A DNA stretch of 64,000 bases from Leptospira sp. (GCA_027533185.1 JAPZTS010000002.1:28232-92231), one strand, 5' to 3'. Shown: positions 47,232 through 56,958, counted from the first letter of the stretch. Made by a program: numbers and translations. Notes: generated by a model from the letters alone, not told the origin.

Positions 47232-48204
47232 GTTTTGATTCCAAAGTTTTTACGATTTCTATCGCGAGACTTTCTCTTACTTTAAAATTCCCTTGAACCA
47301 TTTGAAAACTCCGATTTGCCAGATGCATTTCGTTCATAAAAAATTGTTTCATATACTCCCTTTCCTTCCCTAAATCTCTAAGGGAATCAGCGACCCATGG
47401 AATATCAATATCTAAGAACAAGGATTCATCGTAATAGAGATTTTTGGCAAGTTTGGTAATCCTGGGATCTTCTGAGTGAAAGTAGTGTTGGAGGTAAATT
47501 TTAGTCGTTAGGTGGTCAGTATCTAGGAACAAAAATTTGTTTGCTGTTTTTGATGCTTCTATCTCTGACTTCAAATGTCCTTCTGCAATCGGTAAAAAGT
47601 CATCGACTGTCATCGGACTGGGTTTCGATTCCAGAAACTCCCTTGCAAATTCGGGGACCCAATTGGTTTTAAACTCATTGGCAAGTCTTTCCGCTAATGT
47701 GGATTTTCCAACAGACTCACTGCCCGTTAGAACAACTCGTTTTAAAAAATAAGGCCGAATGAGTTCGGGTATAAATTCCCAATGGAGAAGGGGAGCTTCT
47801 CGTATCCGAGATGCAGAGATGGGAACTTTTTTTCGATCTAGGTCAATACAGAGGTGGCTTGCGCCCAGTACCTGGGCAAGGCGCTCGCCATAGTTCTCCG
47901 AACTGAAAACTATATTTGGTGCAAATTCCAACCTAGAGAGTATCGACTTTTTCCATATCTCCCAAAAGTTTGGATCCTCTTCAGGGAATTGTGGGTTTTC
48001 ATCAGTTATAGAAATAGCGGTTGTTTTATCGTCTTTGATAAGTCGTTTCAGCCATTCCACTCGGAGACTACCAGGAATGAGTTCACTTTGGATACTCCCA
48101 CAAATAACTGTTAAGCGGTCACAGTATTTTTTTGCCTCCTCGATTAGATATAAATGACCTTTATGAACAGGATAAAATTTACCAAGGATGATTCCATGAA
48201 TCAT
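47176..48204 (-). CDS. nadR: NadR-like bifunctional NMN adenylyltransferase / ribosylnicotinamide kinase
   Basis: The 342-residue product starts at the ATG overlapping the stop of the upstream gene (ATGA). An adenylyltransferase domain comes first (IILGKFYPVHKGHLYLIEEA, the HxGH-type motif, then ISASRIRE). A P-loop kinase domain follows (VLTGSESVGKSTLAERLA, Walker A near residue 170). The E. coli NadR helix-turn-helix is absent. It supplies NAD from ribosylnicotinamide. It is the last gene of the operon that begins near 54.8 kb. Confidence 0.88.
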   Translation of the reverse strand: MIHGIILGKFYPVHKGHLYLIEEAKKYCDRLTVICGSIQSELIPGSLRVEWLKRLIKDDKTTAISITDENPQFPEEDPNFWEIWKKSILSRLEFAPNIVFSSENYGERLAQVLGASHLCIDLDRKKVPISASRIREAPLLHWEFIPELIRPYFLKRVVLTGSESVGKSTLAERLANEFKTNWVPEFAREFLESKPSPMTVDDFLPIAEGHLKSEIEASKTANKFLFLDTDHLTTKIYLQHYFHSEDPRITKLAKNLYYDESLFLDIDIPWVADSLRDLGKEREYMKQFFMNEMHLANRSFQMVQGNFKVRESLAIEIVKTLESKPMEPKYFESEQIQLRSFG

Positions 48205-49592
48205 AACAAATTCTCTTTCTCCACCCATTCATTTACAAACATTCTATTTTTTTTCCCATCCAGGGGAAATTGATCTTTCAATTCAATTTGTATGTCTCCA
48301 ACTAAGATAATTCTTAATTCAGTTATAATTTTGTTTCGAAGTTCCAATGTAAGGTCATTGGAACAGGATATGTTTATTTCAAATTTCTCCAAACTTTTTT
48401 GTACAATTTGGAATTGATAGATATCTGGGAATCTTCGTAAAATTCGTGCTAAATCAATTGGGTTTATAGTCTCACCAGATTTAAGATTAAAATAAACTGG
48501 CTTTCGACCAGAAAGGAGTTTCAGTCTTGGAAATGGATCACTGCAATTACAGGGATCCGTGTTCAAAATTCCAAAATCACCAGTTCTATAACGGATCAGA
48601 GGTAGGTATGGATTCCTCCCTCCTGTTATCGTAATTTCACCATATTCGTTTTTGTTAGTTGGATTCCCTTTTTCATCCAAAGTTTCCACAAAGATGTCGT
48701 GAGGTAAAATATGCATCCACTCTGGGTGGAGAGGACAGGAGTAGGCGATGGGTCCTGTCTCATTCAGCGAATAAAAATTTATGATTGGGCATTGGAAATA
48801 TTCTAATAACTTAAACCTGAGAGAGTCTGTGAGTTCTAAGGCAGTTGAATGGATGGCTTTTGGTTTGTATTGAATTCCCATTTTCATCGCTCCTTCAAAT
48901 GCATAGGGATCTCCCGTCAAAATTTCAGGCATCATCGAATCGATAAACAATTGTTTGTGATTAGGGTCTATCCAAGCACTATCGTCAATATTAATTTTGG
49001 CAAATCTGGCTCCTCCACTTAAGCTATGGGAAGTTGCATAGACCAAAGTTTGTTTTTGATAACAGAGTTGGATTGCAATTGTACTTTCTGGTGACTTAGT
49101 CAGTTTTACCCCGTGTTGGTTGAGAGAAAACTCAATCAAAGGAACATAACAGCCAATAGCCGACGGGTGGTTGGGTGCAAGAATTGGTTCTCCCGTCGTT
49201 CCTGAAGTTGGATTGATTATTAAGGAATCTAAGTTTTGGTCTATTGGTACGATAGATGCTATCGAAGAACTAAAATCCTTTCTATTCGTTGTTGGAATAC
49301 TCCGAAAATCTGAGTAGATATTAATGTCTTTTAATAGATTGAAATAGAATTGGGAACTAAGTTGAATTTTTTTAATATAAGATTTATTAGGTGACTGGTG
49401 ATAAATCCTGGATTTTCGTTTAAGGAGTTCTCGTTCAAATCGTTTAACAAATGCAAAGCTTTTCCTGTCGATTCTGTCTCCAATGTTTCCATTCCAAATA
49501 GGAGCATACGAAGATTCTAACATCTCCAGTAGCTTTTTTTCCCAAGATGGTTTGGCTAGAGGAGTGTGTAAAAAGATAGAGCTCTTATTCAC
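48201..49592 (-). CDS. PaaK-like adenylate-forming enzyme
   Basis: The 463-residue member of the AMP-forming ligase superfamily resembles phenylacetate-CoA ligase or coronafacic/capsule-type PaaK proteins. It has the phosphate loop NPTSGTTGEPI, an acyl/AMP site NFYSLNETGPIAYSCP, and YRTGDFG with the Asp for ribose contact. It activates a carboxylate as acyl-AMP; the substrate is unknown and no acyl carrier is next to it. Its start overlaps the previous gene by 8 bases. Confidence 0.82.
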   Translation of the reverse strand: MNKSSIFLHTPLAKPSWEKKLLEMLESSYAPIWNGNIGDRIDRKSFAFVKRFERELLKRKSRIYHQSPNKSYIKKIQLSSQFYFNLLKDINIYSDFRSIPTTNRKDFSSSIASIVPIDQNLDSLIINPTSGTTGEPILAPNHPSAIGCYVPLIEFSLNQHGVKLTKSPESTIAIQLCYQKQTLVYATSHSLSGGARFAKINIDDSAWIDPNHKQLFIDSMMPEILTGDPYAFEGAMKMGIQYKPKAIHSTALELTDSLRFKLLEYFQCPIINFYSLNETGPIAYSCPLHPEWMHILPHDIFVETLDEKGNPTNKNEYGEITITGGRNPYLPLIRYRTGDFGILNTDPCNCSDPFPRLKLLSGRKPVYFNLKSGETINPIDLARILRRFPDIYQFQIVQKSLEKFEINISCSNDLTLELRNKIITELRIILVGDIQIELKDQFPLDGKKNRMFVNEWVEKENLL

Positions 49593-50133
49593 GATTGTAT
49601 TTGGAAGCCGCTTCCTCTTCTTCCCTTCGTATTTTATTCAAAACTTCTTGGGCTCGTTCCTGGGCTTTTTTTGTTTCTTCCAATATTCGGATGCGTTCTA
49701 AACTATCGATGGACTTGAGTCGGTCAAAAAAATATTCTCTGGTTTCCCCATGGGGAAGGAGTTTCAGTGCAGAGAACAAACTCCTTACCAATTCTTCTAC
49801 TCTTTCTTGGTCACAACTCCATTCAGAAAAAGGTCCAATGGCATTTGTTAGCATAGGAATCGTTTCAAATATAAAAGGCTCTAATTCATTGATCTCAATA
49901 CCTTCAATTTCATTTTCAGGATCATAGAGTAAAGCTGCGAGGATCAAATGAATCATTTTTTCGCCATCTGTTTCTTTATTGGAAAAGGTTTTTTCAAATA
50001 GAGAATGAATGTATGACTCCTTTTGTTTTTGTAAGGCATCATTCCAAATTGCATTTAGATTTACTGATTCCAATTCAATGGAAGTTGACGGAAAATTTAA
50101 TACTTGTTTGATGTAGTATCTAATTTCTTTCAT
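49585..50133 (-). CDS. Hypothetical protein of the MoxR/vWA operon
   Basis: The start is the Met at 50133 (MKEIRYYIKQVLNFPS), which overlaps the vWA gene stop by 14 bases. The 182-residue product is helical and acidic, with a C-terminal coiled coil (LERIRILEETKKAQERAQEV). No family recognised. Its overlaps on both sides imply function together with its neighbours. Confidence 0.65.
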   Translation of the reverse strand: MKEIRYYIKQVLNFPSTSIELESVNLNAIWNDALQKQKESYIHSLFEKTFSNKETDGEKMIHLILAALLYDPENEIEGIEINELEPFIFETIPMLTNAIGPFSEWSCDQERVEELVRSLFSALKLLPHGETREYFFDRLKSIDSLERIRILEETKKAQERAQEVLNKIRREEEEAASKYNRE

Positions 50134-51760
50134 AATTTTTCCGCACAAAGTCCTTACTAAATTGAATCAGATTTTCCCAAGATTCAATTTTATAGATATC
50201 CCAACCTGATTCTCTCATTTCTTGAATTTCTTTGTTCCCTTCTAGGTCATATAGTTGTAATACCATTGATCCGCCACCTCCAGCATTTGTAAGAGATGTT
50301 TTTACAAGTTCCCTTGTATTTCTATGATAGGTTTGTGTATACATAGTATCGATACCAGCATCCGATATGACTAAGATATGAGTCTTCTTTTGTTTTGGTA
50401 CACCATAAGTAGATTCTAATATATCTAATGGAAAACAGGTCCCACCTCCATAATATCCAGTTAGTACTTTCAGGATATCTTTTTCATTTTTTGTGAAGCC
50501 ATTGGTAATTGTATATTCATTCAAGCCTGACCAAAGGGTTACGCGAACAGAACTACCTGCTCGAAGTGCAGATAAACTTATGATTGCGCCAGCCAAAGTA
50601 AGATACGAAAGATAGGTTATCGGATTGGGCATCGACCCAGAACAATCAACAAACAGATCTAAGTCGATAGGCAGTTTTTCTACCTCATATGAGTCAAATT
50701 CCCCATAAATATCTTCAACAGTTGTATAACCTGGTATAAGAATGGGACTTTTTAATACCGAGTCTATCCAATTGATATTTTCAATGGGCGAACCTGGATC
50801 CCAAAGTTCATTCCCCTCTAAGATCTGTTCTTTGGCACCGGGGATTCGCATTGCGGGAAAGGAGATGAGATAGGGAAGAGCTTTTTCTTTGTAGTATTTG
50901 TAAGCCATCTCATCCGATTTTGCATTTATTCCTAGAGCTTTACAGATTTCAGAATACTGGCTAGGGCTTAATTCTTGTTTTTTTCCCGCACCCTCTCGGC
51001 CAGGAAAGAGTTCCGATTCGATTTCGATCTCTGTGATTCCTGTTGGGAAGGTATTTCCTTTTCCAATTTCTTTGGTATCCAAAAAAGGTTTTAAGTATTT
51101 CACATCTGATTTTCCAGATTCATCTTCTCCAAAGAAATAAGGGAAACAAATCGTTACAAAGTCAAAAGCTCCACGAGTCCATTGGTTAGGAAAATTTTGA
51201 ATGATTCGTTTGATAAGATTCGCATCACTTTGTATTTGATCTGTGAGTATATCCTCTGTTAGGGTATTAGTGGGAAGTGCCCAAAGGAGTTCATATACTC
51301 GCATATAGAGATTCCAAAAAGGATCTTTGTTTTTCCCAATTTTTTTATATACTTCCTCCATCTTAAGAGAATTGCGTTTTTTGAGTCTATCATTGATAAA
51401 AAGATCTTCGTAGATATTGATTAGTGTGGGAGCAAGATGTTCCATCCTCGGTAACGCTTGCCTAGCTATATGGATGAGTTTGCCCTGGTCGGATAGGTCT
51501 CCTGGACAATAGACATGATGACCAATTTCATGACCAAGAATTTCCAAAGGATAGTCTTCCAGTTTGAGTTCTCTAATCTGTTTTAGCGAAATTAAAATTC
51601 GATGATCGATCAGTCGGATTCCAGCAAAAGAGCCAATGAGACCCTCTTTTTCTTCATCCTTTTGGTGTTCTAAAAATGTAACGGGTGATAGTTTTACATA
51701 ATCACTCCATAGTTTTAAAGCTTCTTCCCACTTCCCGTTCCAAATTTCATCCAGATTCAT
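50120..51760 (-). CDS. vWA domain protein with HEIGH metallopeptidase motif
   Basis: The start is the ATG at 51760, overlapping the upstream stop (ATGA), giving 546 residues; longer in-frame starts lie inside the previous gene. The N-terminal part has a zinc-protease motif in LEILGHEIGHHVYCPGD (His77-Glu78, His81) and a possible third ligand in NIYEDLFINDRL. The C-terminal von Willebrand A domain has the MIDAS motif DCSGS (372-376), a GGGT threonine and ISDAG Asp. This resembles DUF2201/vWA proteins that work with MoxR ATPases. Cytoplasmic. Confidence 0.82.
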   Translation of the reverse strand: MNLDEIWNGKWEEALKLWSDYVKLSPVTFLEHQKDEEKEGLIGSFAGIRLIDHRILISLKQIRELKLEDYPLEILGHEIGHHVYCPGDLSDQGKLIHIARQALPRMEHLAPTLINIYEDLFINDRLKKRNSLKMEEVYKKIGKNKDPFWNLYMRVYELLWALPTNTLTEDILTDQIQSDANLIKRIIQNFPNQWTRGAFDFVTICFPYFFGEDESGKSDVKYLKPFLDTKEIGKGNTFPTGITEIEIESELFPGREGAGKKQELSPSQYSEICKALGINAKSDEMAYKYYKEKALPYLISFPAMRIPGAKEQILEGNELWDPGSPIENINWIDSVLKSPILIPGYTTVEDIYGEFDSYEVEKLPIDLDLFVDCSGSMPNPITYLSYLTLAGAIISLSALRAGSSVRVTLWSGLNEYTITNGFTKNEKDILKVLTGYYGGGTCFPLDILESTYGVPKQKKTHILVISDAGIDTMYTQTYHRNTRELVKTSLTNAGGGGSMVLQLYDLEGNKEIQEMRESGWDIYKIESWENLIQFSKDFVRKNYERN

Positions 51761-52674
51761 TTGGGTTCTCCAAAATAAAAAAGGAATAAATTGTAGGACG
51801 AATGAATGGTTACGATGAGAAAGTTCTCCCTTACAACAAAGGAGGTTACATCCTTTATCGGTAACTTTTTTTCCAAGATAGTTCCCCATAACTTTGGAAT
51901 TTGAGATTCTGTCACAATTGGAATCTCTCCATCGAATGGAATTAAACTAGATCCCATACGATCTACAATTAACTCAAATTTAAAGTTCTTTCCTTGGATA
52001 AATATTTGTCGAGAATGATCTATTAGTTTTGGTTGGCTTGTGAAATTTCCACCAAACAAAATATAGCCGGGAATTGTTCGAAACTGGATTCGAACTTGTT
52101 TTGGGTTTTCTGGTAAATAGAAAGCTGACTCTAGAATCTCTCTTCGAATCTGAAGGTCATTGGAAAGCTTTTGAACGAGATTGGTATTTAATGTTTCCCA
52201 GTTTTCGTAAACGTATTCTCTAACTTCTGGTTTTCCAGATCCCCAATAGAGAAGCATTAGAATTGTATCTAACTCAATTTGGTTACCAATGAAATCCAGC
52301 AAGGAACTGAGTCGATCCAAGAATTGTTCACGATTTTTGAATTCTATTTTTGAGAGTACATTGGAGAATTTGGTAAAGTTTTCAATTTTGCAATTGGGCA
52401 GTTTGTTCTGTATCTTTTGAAGAATGGAAAAATACTTTGGTTCAATACTATGGAGTTGCCTAAAGAAATGTTTGCGAATTGCCTCCAAAAACAGATCAAA
52501 GTATGCTAATACCTCTCTTTCCTCCGAGAAAGGAATTCCTTGAAAAAAAAGACTGAGATAGATAGCTATATCATCGGGACGAAAGGATTTAAATTCTTTT
52601 TGGAATTGGTATACTTTTTGGTTACAATTTTGTTTCTCCTTTTCTAAAATAGCTTTCCAGTCAACAGAGTTCAT
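51757..52674 (-). CDS. Hypothetical protein between MoxR and vWA genes
   Basis: The 305-residue product has a helical first half (FRPDDIAIYLSLFFQGIPFS, LSSLLDFIGNQIELDTILML) and a beta-rich second half (IPGYILFGGNFTS, FVVRENFLIVTIHSSYNLFL). No family recognised. ATGA overlaps with both neighbours make it a coupled member of the AAA+/vWA module, possibly an adaptor. Confidence 0.7.
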   Translation of the reverse strand: MNSVDWKAILEKEKQNCNQKVYQFQKEFKSFRPDDIAIYLSLFFQGIPFSEEREVLAYFDLFLEAIRKHFFRQLHSIEPKYFSILQKIQNKLPNCKIENFTKFSNVLSKIEFKNREQFLDRLSSLLDFIGNQIELDTILMLLYWGSGKPEVREYVYENWETLNTNLVQKLSNDLQIRREILESAFYLPENPKQVRIQFRTIPGYILFGGNFTSQPKLIDHSRQIFIQGKNFKFELIVDRMGSSLIPFDGEIPIVTESQIPKLWGTILEKKLPIKDVTSFVVRENFLIVTIHSSYNLFLFYFGEPK

Positions 52675-54248
52675 ACATTGTCAACCGCCCAGTTGTAGTA
52701 GTTTGTATACCTTTGATGTAGATATTTAAGTTTCAATAAATCGTCAAACATATGCCCATAGACTTTTCTTTGTTTGCTGATCGCATCAATGGCTTTTTCA
52801 ATTTCAATCAATCTTTGTTTTGTTTCTTTTGCAGAGATTCCTTCGAGGCCTTCTTCAAATTTTTGACTTAACATTTGAATTTCATCTTTTTGGTCCAAAC
52901 CCAGCCTTTCATATTCCGAAAGGGATAGAACAAACAGTTTACGAATCCAACTCACTCTGTCACTTTTGTAGACTTGATTTCCTTCTTCTTCGAAAAAAGT
53001 AGCGTCAGGATTTTGAACCAATTTATCATGTAAAACAAATGGAAGAACATGTGTAAGATCATCAATTGTGACTTCAGATAATCCTCGAAAGAAAGAGAGA
53101 GCCTTCGCATAATTGATACAAGTAAAAATCGCACGAACGCTCAGTCCGTTTTTTGTCTGATTCCCAAGGTCACGAATTTTGTCCTTTCCTGTCTCAAGGC
53201 TAAAGAATTTTGAAAAATCGGAGCCTCCGAGCTTGACTGTATCCTTTGTTTTATACTCAATTTGCTCGCCAGCATATTCCATAAATTCAAATTGCGCTGC
53301 AAAAAACTCCATCCGACGCCGCAAAGGTTCTGGGAATTGGACTTCACGGATTCCTTTGGATATCTCTGTTATCTCGGTTTCTGAAAAAATAATTTCTTTT
53401 GGGACCATAGATTCTGGTTTATAACCTTCTTCTACTCGTTGAATTAAGTCTTTGATAAAACGAGTGTTAAAGTGAGGAGCCTTTACAACGACATCGATCC
53501 GATCTCGAAGAGCCTCAATCACTTGGTAAGTGCCACCACCTGCATCATCGTTAGCTGTCAGATACCAAGCGGCATCAGGACATTCAAAGATTTGATCATA
53601 AATTTCTGCGTAATTGTCTCCCATGATTGTGAGAAGAGCTGACTGAGTTCTTGTGGGAATGCGGTTGTATTCATCAATAATTTTGACCCGCATGCCTAAC
53701 CACTTGCGCCAGGCGATTTTTATTTCATCCATTGATTTTGCATTCATCATGTCGGATGGTAATGGATTGCCTAGAAGATCTGTTATTGTCATTTGGGGTT
53801 GACCATGTTGGATTGCTCTTTTGATTTCTTTGATTGGATAACCAGCAATCACTCCCATAAGAATAGCTGACGCGGTTTTTCCTCGACCGGGCCCTCCCAC
53901 TAGTAAACACTTACCTTGCACCATCAGAGTGAGTAATGGTAGTAAAACGAAGCTCGAATAACTTTGAGCAGTTGGTAACGTTAGAACACTCTTTGAGTCT
54001 CCGATTGTAAATTTTAAGGCTGGTGTTGAATTGTACTCTATGTCGTAAAATGGATTGATGATTGCAAAATTTGTAATCCAAAAATAGGCCTTTCTAATCT
54101 TTTCGTCCAAAGGAAGAGTGTTATCTTTGTTTTGGCTTGTGGGGAAAGGTCCTTCATTCAGAACGTTTGAAATATCAAATTTTTGATTTTGTGTTTTTTT
54201 TGTCGGTAAGGTGGGCGAAGCTGAAACCTTTTTTTGATTTGTGGACAT
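52671..54248 (-). CDS. MoxR-type AAA+ ATPase
   Basis: The 525-residue AAA+ protein has Walker A GGPGRGKTAS (about 118-127), Walker B VKIIDEYNRIP (about 188-198) and sensor 1 Asn in YLTANDDAG. An arginine-finger candidate is in EALRDRIDVVVKAP. A Pro/Lys-rich N-terminal 50 residues and a C-terminal helical domain follow the MoxR pattern. MoxR ATPases remodel or load metal into target proteins with vWA partners; the vWA gene is two genes downstream. Confidence 0.88.
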   Translation of the reverse strand: MSTNQKKVSASPTLPTKKTQNQKFDISNVLNEGPFPTSQNKDNTLPLDEKIRKAYFWITNFAIINPFYDIEYNSTPALKFTIGDSKSVLTLPTAQSYSSFVLLPLLTLMVQGKCLLVGGPGRGKTASAILMGVIAGYPIKEIKRAIQHGQPQMTITDLLGNPLPSDMMNAKSMDEIKIAWRKWLGMRVKIIDEYNRIPTRTQSALLTIMGDNYAEIYDQIFECPDAAWYLTANDDAGGGTYQVIEALRDRIDVVVKAPHFNTRFIKDLIQRVEEGYKPESMVPKEIIFSETEITEISKGIREVQFPEPLRRRMEFFAAQFEFMEYAGEQIEYKTKDTVKLGGSDFSKFFSLETGKDKIRDLGNQTKNGLSVRAIFTCINYAKALSFFRGLSEVTIDDLTHVLPFVLHDKLVQNPDATFFEEEGNQVYKSDRVSWIRKLFVLSLSEYERLGLDQKDEIQMLSQKFEEGLEGISAKETKQRLIEIEKAIDAISKQRKVYGHMFDDLLKLKYLHQRYTNYYNWAVDNV

Positions 54249-54259
54249 ATTGTTCTCTT

Positions 54260-54841
54260 TTATTCGTTAATCTGGATTTCTGAAATACACTTGGACTTTG
54301 AATCTTCTTGGATCGTAAATTCGGGAGTGAGAATATAGATTCCAGTTGGGTAATTTTTTTCGGAAAGGAATTTTGGGAGATTTGTTAGAGGTATTTTTAG
54401 TTCCGTTTTGGTTTCTAACTGAGAAACCACTTCAAAAGCGAGGAGGTCTTCCGGTAGTCGAAGTTCTTTATCCACGTTGATACTTTCCCTAAGTAAAAAA
54501 CGCATTCTGAATTTTGGAACTGTTTGTCCTTTACATGGAATCAAAGAGATTGACTTAAATTCGCGCGGTGAAAATTCTTTTCCGTTCCAAAAATGAGAAA
54601 GTTTCATTTCCAAAAAAAAATCAAATCCAGAGACTGATTGTTTTTTCTTTTCCCAAAAACTGTCTAAATTGCGGTCTAAAAGTCGAGAAAGTCCACCTGA
54701 TCCTGTTGCATCTTCAATTCGAAAAGGAGGATTTAACTTGTATTCAGAAATACTTTCTTCGGTGCGAGTGAATAAGTAGAGATTCGCAACTAGGACAGCC
54801 AATGTCCAAATTGCAATTGGAAACCAAATTCGAAAATGCAT
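54260..54841 (-). CDS. Membrane-anchored hypothetical protein
   Basis: The 193-residue product has one N-terminal membrane helix (FPIAIWTLAVLVANLYLFTR) and an exported beta-rich domain. SGGLSRLLDRNLDSFWEKKK resembles the ligand face of discoidin-like (F5/8) domains, with a Cys pair at positions that could form a disulfide (SLIPCKGQ and SKCISEIQ). It lies 11 bases upstream of the MoxR gene and is probably the first gene of that operon. Confidence 0.65.
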   Translation of the reverse strand: MHFRIWFPIAIWTLAVLVANLYLFTRTEESISEYKLNPPFRIEDATGSGGLSRLLDRNLDSFWEKKKQSVSGFDFFLEMKLSHFWNGKEFSPREFKSISLIPCKGQTVPKFRMRFLLRESINVDKELRLPEDLLAFEVVSQLETKTELKIPLTNLPKFLSEKNYPTGIYILTPEFTIQEDSKSKCISEIQINE

Positions 54842-54906
54842 ATGCTTGAGAATCTTATATGATTCTTGGGTCTCGGCTACTTTTTTTTCTTTATGAGGAG
54901 TGTAAA

Positions 54907-55821
54907 ATGAAGATTGGAATCCTTGGAGGAACGGGACTTATCGGTAAAGAATTTATACTCTATGCAGTCCGTCGTGGACATTCCTTTCGTGTTTTTTCCC
55001 GCAGAGATAAACTACCCAAAGAATTTACTGACATATCAGGAATCGAATTAGTAACCTGTTCCATTCCAAATTCTTCCGATCTGGAAGGATTGGATGTTGT
55101 ACTAAATTTAGTCGGAGAGCCTATAGCGGGTATTCGTTGGACAGATGAACGCAAAAAAATGATCGAAACTTCTAGAGTGGATTTTACTCGGGGACTAGTT
55201 GCTCGAGTATCTGATACAAAAAATCCACCCAAGTTGTTTCTGCAAGCGAGTGCAGTTGGATATTATGGGATGACCGAAGAAAGCCATATTCCTTTTACAG
55301 AGTCTAGCCCACCTGCCGAAGATTTCCTTGCGAAGTTATGTGTAGATTGGGAAAAACAAGTTGATCCTATCCAGGAAAAAAAAATACGAACAGTTGTTTT
55401 GCGAACTGGTATCGTACTATCCCCAAAAGGTGGCGCTTTAGAAAAGATGCTTCCTCCCTTTCGTCTTGGGCTTGGAGGTGCCATCGCTTCGGGAAAACAA
55501 GGTATGAGTTGGATTCATATCGTAGACTTTTTATCTGCTTTGCTTTACTTTATGGAAACCCCGTCTACCTCGGGTGCATACAATCTTACAGCACCCAATC
55601 CCGTAACAAATGAAGAATTCTCAAAAGTTTTAGCAGCAACGTTAGGGAGACCTAACCTATTCAGAGTTCCTAGTTTAGCCGTACAAGCGTTGTTTGGTGA
55701 AGGATCTGTAGTCGTAACAAAAGGCCAGTTTGTGGTTCCAGAAAAATTGATACAAGAAGGCTTTGTATTCCAATTTCCGAAATTGGAATACGCACTCAAT
55801 AATCTTTTGAAAGGCAATTGA
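54907..55821 (+). CDS. TIGR01777 family epimerase (SDR39U1-like)
   Basis: The start is the ATG at 54907, because TGAGGAG lies 7 bases upstream and the nucleotide fold begins MKIGILGGTGLIG. The 304-residue product has the TIGR01777 patterns LNLVGEPIAGIRWTDERKK, ASAVGYYG, LRTGIVLSPKGGALEKMLPPF and WIHIVDF. It is an NAD(P)-binding extended SDR, related to cell-division-linked or sugar epimerases; substrate unknown. Confidence 0.9.
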   Translation: MKIGILGGTGLIGKEFILYAVRRGHSFRVFSRRDKLPKEFTDISGIELVTCSIPNSSDLEGLDVVLNLVGEPIAGIRWTDERKKMIETSRVDFTRGLVARVSDTKNPPKLFLQASAVGYYGMTEESHIPFTESSPPAEDFLAKLCVDWEKQVDPIQEKKIRTVVLRTGIVLSPKGGALEKMLPPFRLGLGGAIASGKQGMSWIHIVDFLSALLYFMETPSTSGAYNLTAPNPVTNEEFSKVLAATLGRPNLFRVPSLAVQALFGEGSVVVTKGQFVVPEKLIQEGFVFQFPKLEYALNNLLKGN

Positions 55822-55884
55822 ATTCTGCTTTCCAAATCACAAGCCATGGCTTAACTTGGAGACATCCTTATCTCGGAGATAAAA

Positions 55885-56283
55885 ATGAACTCTAAAAAGA
55901 TTTTAGCTTCCGTAATCGCAATCCTGTTTGCCGTATTTATGGTAGCTTGTGGCGATTCCAAACCGAAAGAAGAAGCAGCTTCTCAGGCAACTACTACAGT
56001 TGATCCAGAAATTGCAAAAGGCGAAGAGATCTTTCTCCAAAACTGTTCTTCTTGCCATGGCGAAAAAGGTGCAGGTGATGGAGCTGCTGCTGCCGCACTC
56101 AACCCAAAACCTAGAAACTTCAAAGCTCCTGCGAATGAGTGGAAGAATGGTAACACACTTGCTGGAATCACTAAGACTTTGAAAGAAGGTATTAAAGGTT
56201 CTCCAATGGTTGCTTACACACACCTCGGTGATGAAAACATAGCAACTCTTGCAAAATACGTAGAATACCTCTCGAAAAAATAA
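55885..56283 (+). CDS. Cytochrome c lipoprotein
   Basis: The 132-residue protein has a lipobox ending at Cys22 (FMVAC) and one class I cytochrome c domain. The heme motif is CSSCH (54-58), and the distal Met ligand is probably in GSPMVAYTHLG. It carries electrons at the periplasmic face of a membrane, plausibly to the oxidase whose assembly genes lie at 62-64 kb. The ribosome site CTCGGAGA precedes the ATG. Confidence 0.93.
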   Translation: MNSKKILASVIAILFAVFMVACGDSKPKEEAASQATTTVDPEIAKGEEIFLQNCSSCHGEKGAGDGAAAAALNPKPRNFKAPANEWKNGNTLAGITKTLKEGIKGSPMVAYTHLGDENIATLAKYVEYLSKK

Positions 56284-56343
56284 CCAAAACGATTGGTAAT
56301 TTGTCCAGTTTGTGCCAGTCTGGTCCTTGCTGGACAAGTAAAA

Positions 56344-56565
56344 ATGACTCAAACTATTTCCAAAAAAGACCGCCCTCAATGTGATTGTGGAACCAAACCT
56401 ACGGATGAGTCCGCACGGAAGGTTGTCAAATATTCCTTCTGGGGGATGTTCGCAATGGGCCTTGTCGGGATTTCAGCTACTCCAATCGATGTATACTTTG
56501 TTTGTCGCAAGTGCAAACAACCTTTCGGAAGGCTTTCCAAATCAGAAAGAAGGGGAAATTCTTAA
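56344..56565 (+). CDS. Small zinc-ribbon-like protein
   Basis: The 73-residue product begins at the ATG at 56344; a TTG at 56293 would add 17 residues with a further CPVC. Four Cys form a CxC plus CxxC set (QCDCGTKP and VCRKCKQPFG), a probable zinc site around a hydrophobic helix (YSFWGMFAMGLVGISATP). No family recognised. Lies between the cytochrome and STAS genes. Confidence 0.55.
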   Translation: MTQTISKKDRPQCDCGTKPTDESARKVVKYSFWGMFAMGLVGISATPIDVYFVCRKCKQPFGRLSKSERRGNS

Positions 56566-56607
56566 TTTTTCTTGACCACGGTTCAGGAACGATTTCCTTG
56601 GAAGCAG

Positions 56608-56958
56608 ATGATTGAAGAATTTAAGATTCGACTAGGTTATGAAATGGGCGGTGTTTTGCCTGTGATTCATATTTCTGGCGAAATTACATCGGAAGCCGAA
56701 GAAGAAATTGTTCAATCCTATGATTCTATTCCTCAGGATAAAAGAGTCCGAGTGATTCTAAATTTTTCGGAAACTTCCTATATCAATTCTGCAGGAATTG
56801 CTACTCTTATCAGCCTAATTACGAAATCCTCAGAAAGCCAAGGCAAAATTGAATTTGCAGGTCTCAACTCTCATTTCCGAAAGGTTATGGATATTGTAGG
56901 GCTTACTGATTTTGTATTAATTCACGATTCTCTCCATTCTGCGATCTCCCAAGCTTAA
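56608..56958 (+). CDS. STAS domain anti-sigma factor antagonist
   Basis: The start is the ATG at 56608; the frame also opens at a TTG at 56572 with no usable ribosome site. The 116-residue STAS protein has VIHISGEITSEAEEEIV and the phospho-site motif INSAGIATLISL with its Ser. The C-terminal half is typical (GKIEFAGLNSHFRKVMDIVGL). It probably binds an anti-sigma kinase and is a plausible substrate for the SpoIIE-type phosphatases encoded here. Confidence 0.87.
   Translation: MIEEFKIRLGYEMGGVLPVIHISGEITSEAEEEIVQSYDSIPQDKRVRVILNFSETSYINSAGIATLISLITKSSESQGKIEFAGLNSHFRKVMDIVGLTDFVLIHDSLHSAISQA

Noticed and set aside
51761..51889. N-terminal extension of the vWA/HEIGH protein
   Set aside because: It overlaps the upstream gene by over 100 bases; the ATG at 51760 gives the ATGA overlap seen at other junctions of the operon.
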